Assembly (NCBI GenBank): GCA_948469885.1
Contig: CAOKMT010000015.1
Location: 1-49,920, forward strand
Reading direction: 5' to 3'
DNA: 49,920 nt
Source of the DNA: an uncultured Sporosarcina sp.
GTDB taxonomy: Bacteria; Bacillota; Bacilli; Bacillales_A; Planococcaceae
Both the position numbers and the translations under genes were made by a program. The notes below the pieces were generated by a model. It saw only the letters and a list, made by a program, of their open reading frames with translations. It ran no database searches and was not told where the DNA came from. Positions 1-8,661 of the stretch are shown in pieces. Position 1 is the stretch's first letter, and each line of letters begins with the position of its first letter.

Positions 1-89
1 GAGTTTGAACTCCCTCTGATTTTAAATGCATTTTAGCATTCATCCCGCCACTTATAGAAGTGGAGGACTTCTGCTGAATCAAGTTAAAC
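1..89 (+). repeat. Interspersed hairpin repeat, copy 1 (IS605-end-like)
   Basis: This stretch aligns over its whole length with 8569-8658, and its 3' half aligns with 11636-11684. It holds short stems: GAGT/ACTC at the start, ATGC/GCAT around 27-40, CCACTT/AAGTGG around 50-65, and an alternative AGAAG/CTTCT stem. It ends in a shared 'CTTCTGCTGAATCA' tail. The layout resembles the right ends left by IS200/IS605 elements, but no transposase is attached, so that link is an inference. It may extend beyond the window. Confidence 0.55.
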
Positions 90-112
90 AAATAAAAAAC
101 TTGGGGTATAAT
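84..112 (+). promoter_or_regulatory. Sigma-A promoter of the structured RNA
   Basis: A perfect TATAAT at 107-112 lies 17 bases after TTAAAC at 84-89, a fair -35. Transcription would start near 119, just ahead of the structured region, and no coding sequence follows on this strand before the terminator. Confidence 0.5.
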
Positions 113-118
113 TCTCGC

Positions 119-304
119 ATATAGCACATATACTACTAATTCACAGAGGGGCGGCACATCTCTGTCCCGCGCAGGGGCACTTTCGGCGGAAAGTGGCAAA
201 GAATACTACGCCTTCCAACCGGGGTTTGCCCGGCAGTGCCGCAATTACATAGATGAAAAACGGCGAAACGAAATGGGCATCCCCTAATCGTCTCGCCGTT
301 TTTC
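119..304 (+). ncRNA. Unidentified structured RNA of about 185 nt
   Basis: GCGGCAC (151-157) pairs perfectly with GTGCCGC (236-242) and would close a multistem domain. Inside it are CACTTTC/GAAAGTG (178-184 with 189-195, loop GGCG) and CCGGG/CCCGG (219-223 with 229-233). CAGAG/CTCTG at about 143-163 could form an alternative stem. The unpaired core between the two inner hairpins is purine-rich. The RNA has its own TATAAT box and an intrinsic terminator. I compared it from memory with 6S, SRP, RNase P, glmS, c-di-GMP, TPP, THF, ZTP and fluoride RNAs and recognised none. It could be a free sRNA or a riboswitch whose gene has been lost. Confidence 0.5.
256..303. terminator. Bidirectional intrinsic terminator
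   Basis: AAAAACGGCGA (256-266) pairs with TCGCCGTTTTT (293-303), and ACGA/TCGT extend the stem inward. It has an A tract on one side and a T tract on the other. It ends both the + strand RNA and the CoA-transferase gene, whose stop codon overlaps its edge. Confidence 0.85.
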
Positions 305-1529
305 AGTTCTTTTCCTGTCCTTCAAAAATGACTTCCCGCTCTTTCAGTTCCGCAATTTTCTCGGCGCTGTAACGCAATAGACCTTTTAACACTTGCTCAT
401 TATGATGACCGAGCGGTGGGCCGATCCAATCCGTGTTCCCTGGCGTCTCGCTTAATTTCGGTACGATACCTGGTATTTTCACCGCGCCTAAATCGCCAAT
501 CGATACCGTTTCGATGAGATTCCGACTTTGTACATGTTCATCTTCTACGATATCTTTCACACTATATATTGGACCCGCTGGCACTCTCGCTTCATCCAGG
601 ATTGCAAGCGCATCTTTTAACTCGTGCTGACTCGTCCAAAGTCCAATCACTTCATCCAAATATTCAGCTTCCGCTACACGTCCGTCATTCGTTACAAACT
701 TCGGATCTTCCGCAAGATTTGGCTTTCCAATTGTGTACATAAGCCGTTTAAAAATCGCGTCACCATTCGCGCCGATTACAATATATTTGTCATGCTTGCA
801 ACGGTATGTATTGGACGGAGCGATTCCTGGCAAGGTACTGCCAGATCTTTCCCTTATATAATTGAACACATCGTATTCAGGCACCATGCTTTCCATCAAA
901 CTGAAGACAGCTTCATACAAGGCAACGTCGACATATTGCCCCTCTCCGGTACCTTTCACATCCCGATGATAGACGGCGAACATAGCGCCGATCACCGCAT
1001 ATAGCGCCGCGATCGAATCTCCGATACTAATACCGATCCGGGTCGTCGGGCGATCCGGATAACCCGTCAAATAACGCAAGCCACCCATCGCTTCTGCAAT
1101 ACTGCCATACCCCGCTTTATCCCGGTAGGGTCCATCTTGTCCATAACCCGAGACTCGTACCATGATGATGCCCGGGTTGATGCGTTTCAATTCCTCATAC
1201 CCGAGCCCCCATTTCTCCATCACACCCGGTCGAAAATTTTCAACGATGATATCGACTTCTTTCACCAAATCGTGGATGATTGTTTTTCCTTCTTCCGATT
1301 TCAAGTTGACAGAAACCGATTTTTTATTCCTCGATTGGATGTACCACCATAAGGATGTGCCTTTATGAAGCTTACGCCATTTACGAAGCGGGTCCCCGTT
1401 TCCTGGCGGTTCAATCTTTATCACTTCCGCGCCAAACTCCGCAAACAACTTTCCTGCAAATGGCCCAGCGATTAAGCTCCCCATTTCCAACACTTTCAAG
1501 CCTTCTAACGGCTTCTTTTTCAAATGCAT
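303..1529 (-). CDS. CaiB/BaiF (class III) CoA-transferase family protein
   Basis: This protein of 408 residues is a full-length class III CoA-transferase, which moves CoA between two carboxylic acids through an aspartyl intermediate. The N-terminal block around residues 8-40 (LKVLEMG, GPFAGKLFAEFGAEVIKIE) is the family signature. The IGDS segment places the catalytic aspartate near residue 171. Known members act on carnitine/crotonobetaine, formate/oxalate, succinate or bile acids. The substrate here cannot be read. A carnitine-like role is tempting because of the BCCT carrier and Rieske oxygenase 6 kb away, but that is inference. The start has GGAAAGGAA eight bases upstream. A 398-base gap separates it from the SDR gene, so it is probably its own unit. 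Confidence 0.9.
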   Translation of the reverse strand: MHLKKKPLEGLKVLEMGSLIAGPFAGKLFAEFGAEVIKIEPPGNGDPLRKWRKLHKGTSLWWYIQSRNKKSVSVNLKSEEGKTIIHDLVKEVDIIVENFRPGVMEKWGLGYEELKRINPGIIMVRVSGYGQDGPYRDKAGYGSIAEAMGGLRYLTGYPDRPTTRIGISIGDSIAALYAVIGAMFAVYHRDVKGTGEGQYVDVALYEAVFSLMESMVPEYDVFNYIRERSGSTLPGIAPSNTYRCKHDKYIVIGANGDAIFKRLMYTIGKPNLAEDPKFVTNDGRVAEAEYLDEVIGLWTSQHELKDALAILDEARVPAGPIYSVKDIVEDEHVQSRNLIETVSIGDLGAVKIPGIVPKLSETPGNTDWIGPPLGHHNEQVLKGLLRYSAEKIAELKEREVIFEGQEKN

Positions 1530-1927
1530 CTTCCCGTTCCTTTCCGTATGGTTTTATATCACCGATCATTAATGAGTAGAATCATTGGATTCATTTTACC
1601 GTCACTAAGATAATTTCTTTCAAGTTCATCATCGTTAAATTCTTTAAATAAATGCTCTCTAAGAAGTTTAAGACGCTAACTGCTTTCAAATTTCCAAAAT
1701 CTAATAGATAAACTAAAATTATATGTAAGCGAGTGATACCACATACCGACACCATTCGCGCACAAATGTTAATAGAAGTCGATATATGACGGCATACTTT
1801 AAATTTTTAATTGCTATTGGGTTGTTAATGAGGTGAAAAATTATCTATCACTACAATTTCCCAGGAAATATTTAAAAAAGTATACTCATACCATCCATTT
1901 TTGACATTTATATCCAATTGGTAACCA
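1530..1927. other. Intergenic, no gene seen
   Basis: AT-rich, with no open frame that carries a ribosome binding site on either strand and no convincing terminator. It should hold the CoA-transferase promoter near its left side and the end of the SDR transcript on its right, but I could not assign either. Confidence 0.6.
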
Positions 1928-2680
1928 TTAAAGCATCACATCTCCGCTATTCGGTCCAAGCGTTTGTCCTGTAAAAAGATTACCACCCGGATCACTTGCA
2001 AGTAGTACCGCAGCAGGTGCCACTTCTTCAGGTAACCCAAACCGTGGAATCGCCAACTCTTTCGCTTTCTGCTCTTTCCACTTACTGTCAAGATCACGGA
2101 TAATAGTTGTTTCAATAGGACCGGGTGCGATGCAATTCGCCGTAATCCCATATTGCCCAACTTCACGAGCAATTGATTTTGTCATCCCGATCACACCTGC
2201 TTTGGATGCACAATAATGTGCAAGTTCCACGCCTCCAATTTGCCCAAGCTGGGAAGCAATATTGATGATTCTGCCTGACTTCTGCCCCATCATGTAAGGA
2301 AGTGTTTCTTTTATACATAGAAATGGACCACGCAAATTGATCGCGATCATTCGATCCCACTCTTCGGTTTTCAATTCTCCGATTGGATATTGCGTCAATA
2401 TTCCCGCAGAATTCACGAGAATATCAATCTTTCCGAACTTCTCAATAGTGGCTTTTACTAAGCTTTTCACTTGCGCCTCATCACTTACATCAGCTTGAAC
2501 CACTTCCGCTTTCACGTCATACTCTTTCTCCAATAAACGGCGCAAATCCTCAGCCTCTTCGTTTGTATTAAAATGGTTGAGGACAATATTGGCTCCTTCT
2601 TTCGCATAAGCGATCGCTATGGCACGTCCAATACCTGTTGCAGCACCGGTAATCAGTGCTGTTTTCCCTTGTAATTTCAA
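1928..2680 (-). CDS. SDR family NAD(P)-dependent oxidoreductase
   Basis: A classical short-chain dehydrogenase of 250 residues. It has the TGAATGIG dinucleotide-binding motif at about residues 10-17, NSAG in place of NNAG, a catalytic Ser in INIAS and a YxxxK motif (YCASK), followed by the PGPIET segment. I place the start at a TTG because AAAGGGGAG sits at ideal distance before it. An in-frame upstream ATG would run over the neighbouring gene. The gap to the GTPase gene upstream is only 16 bases, so the two are co-transcribed with the small CxxC gene. It resembles 3-oxoacyl-ACP reductase/glucose dehydrogenase-type SDRs. The substrate is unknown. Confidence 0.88.
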   Translation of the reverse strand: MKLQGKTALITGAATGIGRAIAIAYAKEGANIVLNHFNTNEEAEDLRRLLEKEYDVKAEVVQADVSDEAQVKSLVKATIEKFGKIDILVNSAGILTQYPIGELKTEEWDRMIAINLRGPFLCIKETLPYMMGQKSGRIINIASQLGQIGGVELAHYCASKAGVIGMTKSIAREVGQYGITANCIAPGPIETTIIRDLDSKWKEQKAKELAIPRFGLPEEVAPAAVLLASDPGGNLFTGQTLGPNSGDVML

Positions 2681-2696
2681 TAGGAACTCCCCTTTC

Positions 2697-3713
2697 TCAA
2701 AGTTGATTTGCATACTCCAACATGGAAGCACCCGACCCGATAAAATTCTGGAAGGTCTCCAATGAATAGATGATCTCCTGCTTCTCAACATTCCGCATAA
2801 TGAAAATCAAATGAGATCTCGTATCAGATGAAGGCCATTCCGACAAATGTTGAGGAGGATGGATAATATGTTGGACTCCATTCAAGACAACTGGACCCTC
2901 CTGGCCCACATCAATCAATCCTTTCACCCTTAAAATATCTTCTCCTCTCGCATAAAGCAGCATACTTAACCATAAACCGAAAGCAGACCAATTTATGGCC
3001 TTGTCAAATGTCAATGAAACGGAATGAATTGGATTTTCTTGGGCCATCACGCTTGTTTCATTCAAATGTTTATAGTCTGCCAGGCCCTCATTTCTTTCCT
3101 CATTAATGATTTGGACAGCATCCAACTTTTCAAACGGAGAGACAATCAGATCAACAGTAGGATTTATATCAAGTATTCGCTGTTTCAATCCATCGATTTG
3201 TTCACGCGAAGCAAGATCCAGTTTCGATAATACAACTTTATCCGCACCTGTTATTTGCTTCACGGATTCTTCCTGTTTTTCAAGCTGAAGTAATCCGTTC
3301 ACGGCATCGACGACTGTCACGACACCCGCAACATAAAAATGATGCTTTAAGAGTGGATTTTTTAAAACGGTGAACACAATCGGGGCAGGATCTGCGAGCC
3401 CAGTTGTTTCAATAATGACCCTATCCATCTTCTTGCTTTCCGAAGCATCTGCCTCGTTCAACAACTTTGTTAGTTCCTCTTCCAAATCTTCACGTGTCGA
3501 GCAGCATATACACCCACCACTCATGAGAACTGTTTTCTCCTCCACATTTCTCAACAAATGATGATCCAATCCGACACTGCCAAACTCATTAACAAGGACT
3601 GCGGAATTCCGCATTTTTTCTTCACTTAAGATTTTGGAAAGCATCGTCGTCTTTCCACTCCCCAAGCATCCCGTCACAACGAAAATCGGATATTTATTTT
3701 CTTGGCTAAACAT
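2697..3713 (-). CDS. CobW/COG0523 family G3E GTPase
   Basis: Of 338 residues. G3E GTPases insert metals or move metal-bound cofactors. Motifs in order are Walker A GCLGSGKT (15-22), VNEFG (41-45), the metal-binding CICC (68-71) that marks COG0523, ETTGLADPAP near 105, VVDA, and the SKLDLAS base-recognition motif near 160. A CobW C-terminal domain follows. The start overlaps the end of the small CxxC gene by 8 bases, so translation is probably coupled. A GTG three codons earlier is an alternative. COG0523 members include zinc (ZigA/YciC), cobalt and nitrile-hydratase-linked proteins. No such client enzyme is adjacent. The metalloenzymes nearest are the PuuE-like deacetylase and the Rieske oxygenase. 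Confidence 0.88.
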   Translation of the reverse strand: MFSQENKYPIFVVTGCLGSGKTTMLSKILSEEKMRNSAVLVNEFGSVGLDHHLLRNVEEKTVLMSGGCICCSTREDLEEELTKLLNEADASESKKMDRVIIETTGLADPAPIVFTVLKNPLLKHHFYVAGVVTVVDAVNGLLQLEKQEESVKQITGADKVVLSKLDLASREQIDGLKQRILDINPTVDLIVSPFEKLDAVQIINEERNEGLADYKHLNETSVMAQENPIHSVSLTFDKAINWSAFGLWLSMLLYARGEDILRVKGLIDVGQEGPVVLNGVQHIIHPPQHLSEWPSSDTRSHLIFIMRNVEKQEIIYSLETFQNFIGSGASMLEYANQL

Positions 3714-4059
3714 TCGCTTCACTCGTCTCTCGGAGATTCTTGAGTAATTCGGGATTCAGTGGATTCGGCTTCATATTTGATAATTTTTCAACTGCTGGCC
3801 ATAAAGCCCCCAAGTCGTTCACAATTTCAGATTTCCCTTTTGCATTTCTTAAGACATATTTGCTGCCATTCCAATCTTCGAGCTTCAAATGGTAATGCTT
3901 GAAAATATCGTTCACCAACCTGACCTTTTCAAGCCTATTTCTTTTTCGATCTCTTTGATGGCTTCCGACTTTCACTTCCATGTCTTTGTCTCCGGTATAG
4001 CTCGGTGAAAAATCTGACCAATGGACGTCCATGACAAACTCTCCACATAAAATACACAT
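3706..4059 (-). CDS. Small CxxC protein co-transcribed with the G3E GTPase
   Basis: Of 117 residues. I do not recognise the family. It opens with MCILCGEF, a CxxC that could bind zinc or iron. A basic stretch (HQRDRKRNRLEKVR) and an alpha/beta middle (KYVLRNAKGKSEIV) follow, and the C terminus is rich in Pro and Leu. I chose the internal ATG because AAGGTGG lies seven bases before it; a GTG start four codons earlier would destroy that site. The overlap with the GTPase gene suggests it is a partner or client in metal transfer, but this is inferred from context only. Confidence 0.75.
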   Translation of the reverse strand: MCILCGEFVMDVHWSDFSPSYTGDKDMEVKVGSHQRDRKRNRLEKVRLVNDIFKHYHLKLEDWNGSKYVLRNAKGKSEIVNDLGALWPAVEKLSNMKPNPLNPELLKNLRETSEANV

Positions 4060-4089
4060 GTCCACTTCCACCTTTCTAAAAAATTAGTA

Positions 4090-4112
4090 GTTGTCCTTAT
4101 CAAAAGGACAAC
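4090..4112 (-). terminator. Hairpin after the deacetylase gene
   Basis: GTTGTCCTT (4090-4098) pairs with AAGGACAAC (4104-4112). Reading leftward, a T run follows only after seven bases, so it may be a weak terminator that separates the deacetylase gene from the CxxC-GTPase-SDR operon. Confidence 0.5.
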
Positions 4113-4124
4113 CACCTAAATTGA

Positions 4125-5003
4125 TTATTTTCTCGGGTGCCTTTTCGCGAAATCGTCCGCAATTTCATCGAATGTCGCCCACTTGACACCTTCATGCTTA
4201 TTGATATACTCAATCATCCGCTCATGCATTTTTAGGACTTGAGGACGCCCACTCACATCTGGATGGATTGTCATCGTGAAAACAGCATAGTCATTATTTT
4301 CATACACCCAGTCAAATTGATCGATCCACATTTGCTCGATGTCACGAGGATTAACAAACCCATGGCTATTTGGTGATGTTTTGATGAACATCATCGGTGG
4401 TAAATCATCCAAATACCAGTTAGCCGGAATTTCGATCAGATCTGTTTCTTCACCACGCACTAAAGGTTTCATCCAGTCTTCCGCATTTTTCGAGTAATCG
4501 ATTTTTGTCCAGCTATCCCCTTTACGGACATAGTAAGGATGGAAGTCATTATGCATCAAACTATGATCATATTTAAAACCATGTTCCAAGAGCAATTCAT
4601 TCGTAATATTGGAGAATTCCCACCACGGGGCTACATAGCCTGTCGGTTTTTTCCCCGATACTTTTTCGATTAATTCCATCGACTTCAAAAGAACATCCGT
4701 CTCTTGTTTTTCCGTCATTGCAATCGGGTTTTCATGCGAATAACCATGTGCACCGATCTCATGTCCCGCATCGACAATCATTTTCGTTTGTTCAGGAAAT
4801 GTTTCGATCGAATGACCAGGAATAAACCAAGATGTTTTCAAGTTGTATTTCTTAAACAAGTCCAATAGTCTAACCGTTCCGATTTCCCCCGCAAACATCC
4901 CTCTTGAAATATCATCGGGTGAATCTTCTCCACCATACGACCCTAGCCAACCTGCTACTGCATCTACGTCTACCCCATATGCTACAAATATTTCTTTTGT
5001 CAT
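4125..5003 (-). CDS. Polysaccharide deacetylase (NodB/PuuE-like) family protein
   Basis: Of 292 residues, with no signal peptide, hence cytoplasmic. The NodB metal site is visible: D12 and D14 (GVDVDA replaces the usual TFDDG) and the HxxxH pair H86 and H90 (AHGYSHENP). Further blocks are APWWE near residue 147 and a late MTIHPD. This is the HpPgdA/PuuE branch, whose cytoplasmic members hydrolyse allantoin-like or cyclic imide and amide substrates rather than peptidoglycan. A cyclic amidase or imidase role is therefore more likely than cell-wall deacetylation. AAAGGGAGTG precedes the start. It stands alone between two hairpins. Confidence 0.82.
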   Translation of the reverse strand: MTKEIFVAYGVDVDAVAGWLGSYGGEDSPDDISRGMFAGEIGTVRLLDLFKKYNLKTSWFIPGHSIETFPEQTKMIVDAGHEIGAHGYSHENPIAMTEKQETDVLLKSMELIEKVSGKKPTGYVAPWWEFSNITNELLLEHGFKYDHSLMHNDFHPYYVRKGDSWTKIDYSKNAEDWMKPLVRGEETDLIEIPANWYLDDLPPMMFIKTSPNSHGFVNPRDIEQMWIDQFDWVYENNDYAVFTMTIHPDVSGRPQVLKMHERMIEYINKHEGVKWATFDEIADDFAKRHPRK

Positions 5004-5141
5004 GAATCATACACTCCCTTTATTCAATATTTAAACTAGTCCAATAAATGGTAACATACTAGACTGGTAAAACTGAATTATTTCGAATACAGGCATATTG
5101 ATCTTCTTCCCTTTCTTAAGTCTGTTATGCCTATCTAAAGC

Positions 5142-5176
5142 AAAAAAGAGCCATCCATTATTGATATGGATAGCTC
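5142..5176 (-). terminator. Intrinsic terminator of the SEC-C gene
   Basis: GAGC plus CATCCAT (5148-5158) pairs with ATGGAT plus GCTC (5166-5176). Reading leftward, six T follow the stem. It lies about 85 bases past the stop codon. Confidence 0.85.
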
Positions 5177-5260
5177 CCCGTCTTATGATGCTTGTCTTGC
5201 TTTTTCACAGTAACTCAATGCCGATGGATTAAGCTAAATGCCGGCTGATCGTTTGCCTCT

Positions 5261-6289
5261 TCATCTTATCTCACCGATTTCATCGACAATTTCATATAAC
5301 TTGTCCGCATGCTTCATCATGGAACTTGTCGACACGTCGAATAAGTCCGCAATTTCGGCTTGCGTAAAATGATAAGGAGCCAATGCGCCACAATCGTAAG
5401 CGATTTTAAATATCGCTGCCGCAATCACTTCCGGCTTTCGAAAAATCGGTCGTTCTTTCATAAAATACGTAAGCGCGATCATCTGAATGAAATTTCCACT
5501 TTCCACAAGAAATTCAAGCATAGCTAACTCGGTTTCCAACACATCTAACACTTCTTGCTGCTGTTTCGTTAGATTTTGCTCGGTAAAATCCTCAAAGTTA
5601 TCCACTTCCAAATCCACAATCGCTTTATACAGATCAGCCATATGCACTTTAAAAAAGTCGTAACTCGTCGTTGCTCCACTTTCTTCTGCCATTTGTTTAA
5701 CTTTTTCAAGGAATACACCATTCGAGTTACGAATAAACATTAACCCTTCCAATACAAGAACTCCATTTGAGCGATTTCGATTGTCGGGTAAAACAGTCCC
5801 AAAAACTAGTTCATGTTCTTCATCCCACATATCTTCTTCTAATTTTAGACAGTATATGTTGTTCCCGAGTACTTCTTCAACATGTAAGTAGCCCCCGCGG
5901 ATATCGATCACTTCGGCGAATAATACAAACGGATTTTGCCATACTTCTACCACAGAACGGGTGGAAGATCGGATAAGGCCGTTTAACGTTTTTACAAGGT
6001 ACCTTTTCCACAAATCACGTCTTGCTATGAATAGAAAATACTCAACGACAAATTGTTCAATATCTTCTTCAGACATTTTGTCCGCGAGTTTATGGAGCCA
6101 TTCTCTCTTGTAACGTTCCAACTCGGCAAAAAGCAAAGGATCTTCAATTATCTTTTCGAAGTAGTTCACAATAATTTTTTCTAATTCTTCATCGACGAGC
6201 TCGCCATTGGATGTCTCGTTTTTCAAAGCACAACAACTTTTATACTTCTTTCCGCTTCCACACGGACAAGGATCATTACGGCCAACCAT
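5261..6289 (-). CDS. SEC-C metal-binding domain protein
   Basis: Of 342 residues. The N terminus is a SEC-C zinc motif, GRNDPCPCGSGKKYKSCC, at residues 3-20, the same module found at the SecA C terminus. A long alpha/beta middle follows. The last 60 residues (FTQAEIADLFDVSTSSMMKH) look like a helix-turn-helix, so it may bind nucleic acid. I start at the ATG of MVGRNDP because AAAAGGACG lies upstream and SEC-C sits at the very N terminus in relatives; the open frame extends 24 codons further without a good site. Function unknown. It is divergent from the small protein at 6391. Confidence 0.8.
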   Translation of the reverse strand: MVGRNDPCPCGSGKKYKSCCALKNETSNGELVDEELEKIIVNYFEKIIEDPLLFAELERYKREWLHKLADKMSEEDIEQFVVEYFLFIARRDLWKRYLVKTLNGLIRSSTRSVVEVWQNPFVLFAEVIDIRGGYLHVEEVLGNNIYCLKLEEDMWDEEHELVFGTVLPDNRNRSNGVLVLEGLMFIRNSNGVFLEKVKQMAEESGATTSYDFFKVHMADLYKAIVDLEVDNFEDFTEQNLTKQQQEVLDVLETELAMLEFLVESGNFIQMIALTYFMKERPIFRKPEVIAAAIFKIAYDCGALAPYHFTQAEIADLFDVSTSSMMKHADKLYEIVDEIGEIR

Positions 6290-6390
6290 CGCGTCACGTC
6301 CTTTTCTTCTTACTATACCAAAATTCATGCTACTATATAATGTAATTATGGGAATACTCAAAATGACTTTTCAAAAAAAGGGTTGAGCAA

Positions 6391-6609
6391 ATGAAAGAAT
6401 TTAAAGTGACTTACTTTTTTGATGAAGAGCATTATATCCGTAGATTTATCCATCTGGATTCTTTTGAAGACGCGAAGAAACTTATTCAAAGTGAACGCGA
6501 TCAGTATATCTCGTTTCAAGATAGTAGAGGCATTTATCACGAACTGCATACGAGGAATGTCCGTGTCACTCAAATTTCTGCGTACCACCGAGTTGATAAA
6601 GATATCTAA
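6391..6609 (+). CDS. Small conserved-type hypothetical protein
   Basis: Of 72 residues. A ribosome site AAAAAAGGG sits eight bases before the ATG. The composition (FEDAKKLIQSERDQYISF, then EL and VRVTQIS) looks like one compact alpha/beta domain with no signal or membrane segment. A divergent promoter region of about 100 bases separates it from the SEC-C gene. I do not recognise the family. Confidence 0.65.
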   Translation: MKEFKVTYFFDEEHYIRRFIHLDSFEDAKKLIQSERDQYISFQDSRGIYHELHTRNVRVTQISAYHRVDKDI

Positions 6610-6714
6610 AAAAGCTCAGTCGCTTATTCAGCTGTATCAGACAATAGACAAGAGGCGGCTCACGAACCGCTCCCAGCGGAAAATAACAGACTGCATTTTT
6701 TACTGAATAGAAAA

Positions 6715-6756
6715 AGACTGGGACAAACTCGAATATTTCCGAGTTTGTCCCAGTCT
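6715..6756. terminator. 17-bp perfect hairpin between convergent genes
   Basis: AGACTGGGACAAACTCG (6715-6731) pairs with its exact complement at 6740-6756. It has an A tract before it and lies between a + strand gene ending at 6609 and the BCCT gene ending at 6799, so it can stop both. Confidence 0.8.
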
Positions 6757-6758
6757 GA

Positions 6759-6787
6759 TCGAGTGTATACGATACACTCGACTTTTT
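6759..6787. terminator. Second hairpin in tandem
   Basis: TCGAGTGTAT (6759-6768) pairs with ATACACTCGA (6772-6781), followed by CTTTTTA on the + strand. It directly follows the first hairpin. Confidence 0.7.
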
Positions 6788-6798
6788 AGACTTTAGTA

Positions 6799-8415
6799 TT
6801 ATTCTGGTTTACGAAGTAGGATGTCAACCTGTGGTTCTTGCGAAGCTGCTCCTGATTTACTCTCTAGGCGGACGTTTTCCGCAGGCGTTGTCTCCATCTG
6901 CGTTTGTGTCTGAGGGTGAGAGTAGTCTTCCCTGAGCCATTTAAAGAGCGACATCGCGATAATAATACAGATGAACATGATTGGAAACCCCGTGATGACA
7001 GATAATGTTTGTAATGCTCCCAACCCTCCACCGAACATCAAGGTCACTGCAACCCCACCGATTAATAACGCCCAGAATACACGAATCCACCGTGCAGGTT
7101 CTTGCTCCTCTGTTACGGCTTGTGAAGACATGAAAGAAAGTGTATATGCAGCAGAATCAATCGTTGTTGCTAAGAAAATGAATGCTAATACGACAAACAC
7201 CGCAAGTAACGCAGTTGAGCCGAAAGGCATTGCTGAGATGATTGCAACAATCGCAGCAGGTGCGCCACTATTCTGTACAATATCCAAAACGGGAACAATT
7301 CCAGTTAACTCGAAGTACATACTTGTGTTTCCAAAGACGGCGAATGCTAGAGCACACCCCATTGTTCCGGCTACACACATGGCAATAACAACAGAACGTA
7401 TTGTTCTCCCTTTTGATATACGTGCGGTGAACATTGCCATAAATGGTGCAAGGGCAAACCACCAAGCCCAATAAAAAATCGTCCAGTCCTGTGCGAAGCT
7501 AGAACCGCCTACCGAGTCCGTATATAAACTCATACGTAAGAAATTTTGTAATAATAATCCCATACTATCTGTGAATTTATTGAAAATAAATACAGTCGGA
7601 CCGAATATAAAAAAGAATAACGCGAATAAGACATAAATCACAGTGTTGACATCACTTAAAATCTTAAGCCCTTTTTTCAGCCCAAAATAAACGCTGGCAG
7701 TAAAGAGGAGGGTCCAAACGATTAAAATACAAATATCGAGAAATAATGAATTTTCCACCCCCAACAAAGTAGATGTAGCGGCAGAAAGCATCGGTGTTCC
7801 AAGTCCAAGCGAAGTCCCGACTCCACCTACAATCCCGAACATGAACATAACGTCAATTGCTTTACCCAATTTTCCGTCCACTCGATCGCCGAGCACTCCG
7901 CGACATGCTGAACTTAAACGAAGACTAGGTACTTTTCGTACATAAAGGACATAAGCAAGTGCAATACTTGGTAAACAATAGATTGAGAAGCCCATAAAGC
8001 CCCAATGGAAAATTCCATATGTAGATGCCCATTCACCTGCTTCTACACTCTCAGGCGTAATACCGAACGGGGGAGCTGTGTAATAATAGGACCATTCGAT
8101 GAATCCCCAATACAACAAACTGGAACCCGCAGTAGATGTGAAGATCAATGCAATCCAACTTAGTGTGGAAAACTCAGGCTTCGTATCTCCAAGTCGAATT
8201 CTTCCATACCTACTAACTGCCAAAAAAATAAGGGTAGCAAAGATGGCAAACCCAACCAATAAATAAAGCGCACCAAATTTCCCACCAATTAACCCTAAAA
8301 CAGAATTAAGAAACTGATTCCCTTTTTCAGGACTGATCAATACCGGAAGTGTGAATATACTGATAATTATAAGCGCACCGAAAAATATCGAACGATCCAC
8401 TTTCGCATTTTTCAT
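6799..8415 (-). CDS. BCCT family transporter (betaine/carnitine/choline type)
   Basis: Of 538 residues with about twelve membrane segments, the full size for BCCT carriers. The tryptophan-rich substrate segment is visible (YWGFIEWSYYY near 110, and FYWAWWFALAPFMAMF near residue 310). BCCT carriers bring quaternary amines into the cell with sodium or protons, or by exchange. I start at the ATG of MKNAKVD because AGGGGG lies six bases upstream. The next gene upstream on this strand is the Rieske oxygenase, so carrier and oxygenase probably share a substrate. A repeat-like insert lies 9 bases upstream of the first in-frame codons, so the carrier may have lost or replaced its original promoter. 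Confidence 0.92.
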   Translation of the reverse strand: MKNAKVDRSIFFGALIIISIFTLPVLISPEKGNQFLNSVLGLIGGKFGALYLLVGFAIFATLIFLAVSRYGRIRLGDTKPEFSTLSWIALIFTSTAGSSLLYWGFIEWSYYYTAPPFGITPESVEAGEWASTYGIFHWGFMGFSIYCLPSIALAYVLYVRKVPSLRLSSACRGVLGDRVDGKLGKAIDVMFMFGIVGGVGTSLGLGTPMLSAATSTLLGVENSLFLDICILIVWTLLFTASVYFGLKKGLKILSDVNTVIYVLFALFFFIFGPTVFIFNKFTDSMGLLLQNFLRMSLYTDSVGGSSFAQDWTIFYWAWWFALAPFMAMFTARISKGRTIRSVVIAMCVAGTMGCALAFAVFGNTSMYFELTGIVPVLDIVQNSGAPAAIVAIISAMPFGSTALLAVFVVLAFIFLATTIDSAAYTLSFMSSQAVTEEQEPARWIRVFWALLIGGVAVTLMFGGGLGALQTLSVITGFPIMFICIIIAMSLFKWLREDYSHPQTQTQMETTPAENVRLESKSGAASQEPQVDILLRKPE

Positions 8416-8423
8416 TAGAATAC

Positions 8424-8568
8424 CCCCTAGATAATCTATCACGCCTCGGCGTGGTTGCGTCCAGATTTTTTCGAGTCTGAGGCCAACGGGATGTCGCTCA
8501 CGCAGGCATTGGCATTGGCATTGGCGCAGGACGGGACGATCTTGACCTGTATTCCGTCAATTAGCAGG
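8424..8568. other. GC-rich insert-like segment upstream of the BCCT gene
   Basis: It starts with a short palindrome CACGCCTCGGCGTG (8440-8453) and carries a (TTGGCA)3-type microsatellite near 8507-8527. A stop-free + strand frame crosses it and ends inside the hairpin repeat at about 8592. That frame includes SEANGMSLTQALALALAQDG. There is no start with a ribosome site. The segment runs directly into hairpin repeat copy 2, so the two together look like one small mobile or decayed element. Confidence 0.4.
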
Positions 8569-8658
8569 GAGTTTGGACTCCCCCTGCTTTGAAATGCAGG
8601 TTGGCATTCATCACACTACTTTATAGAAGCAGGAGACTTCTGCTGAGTCAATTTAAAC
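8569..8658 (+). repeat. Interspersed hairpin repeat, copy 2 (IS605-end-like)
   Basis: It aligns end to end with 1-89. The same stems are kept with different bases: GAGT/ACTC, ATGC/GCAT around a different loop, and AGAAG/CTTCT, then the CTTCTGCTGA tail. No transposase is attached. Confidence 0.55.
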
Positions 8659-8661
8659 TTA

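Noticed and set aside
119-304. c-di-GMP, glmS, 6S, SRP, TPP, THF, ZTP, fluoride or M-box RNA
   Set aside because: The diagnostic conserved strings of each of these, as far as I know them, are missing. Kept as unidentified.
8439-8592. + strand frame SEANGMSLTQALALALAQDG as a gene
   Set aside because: No start codon with ribosome site, ends in a hairpin repeat, microsatellite-driven composition.
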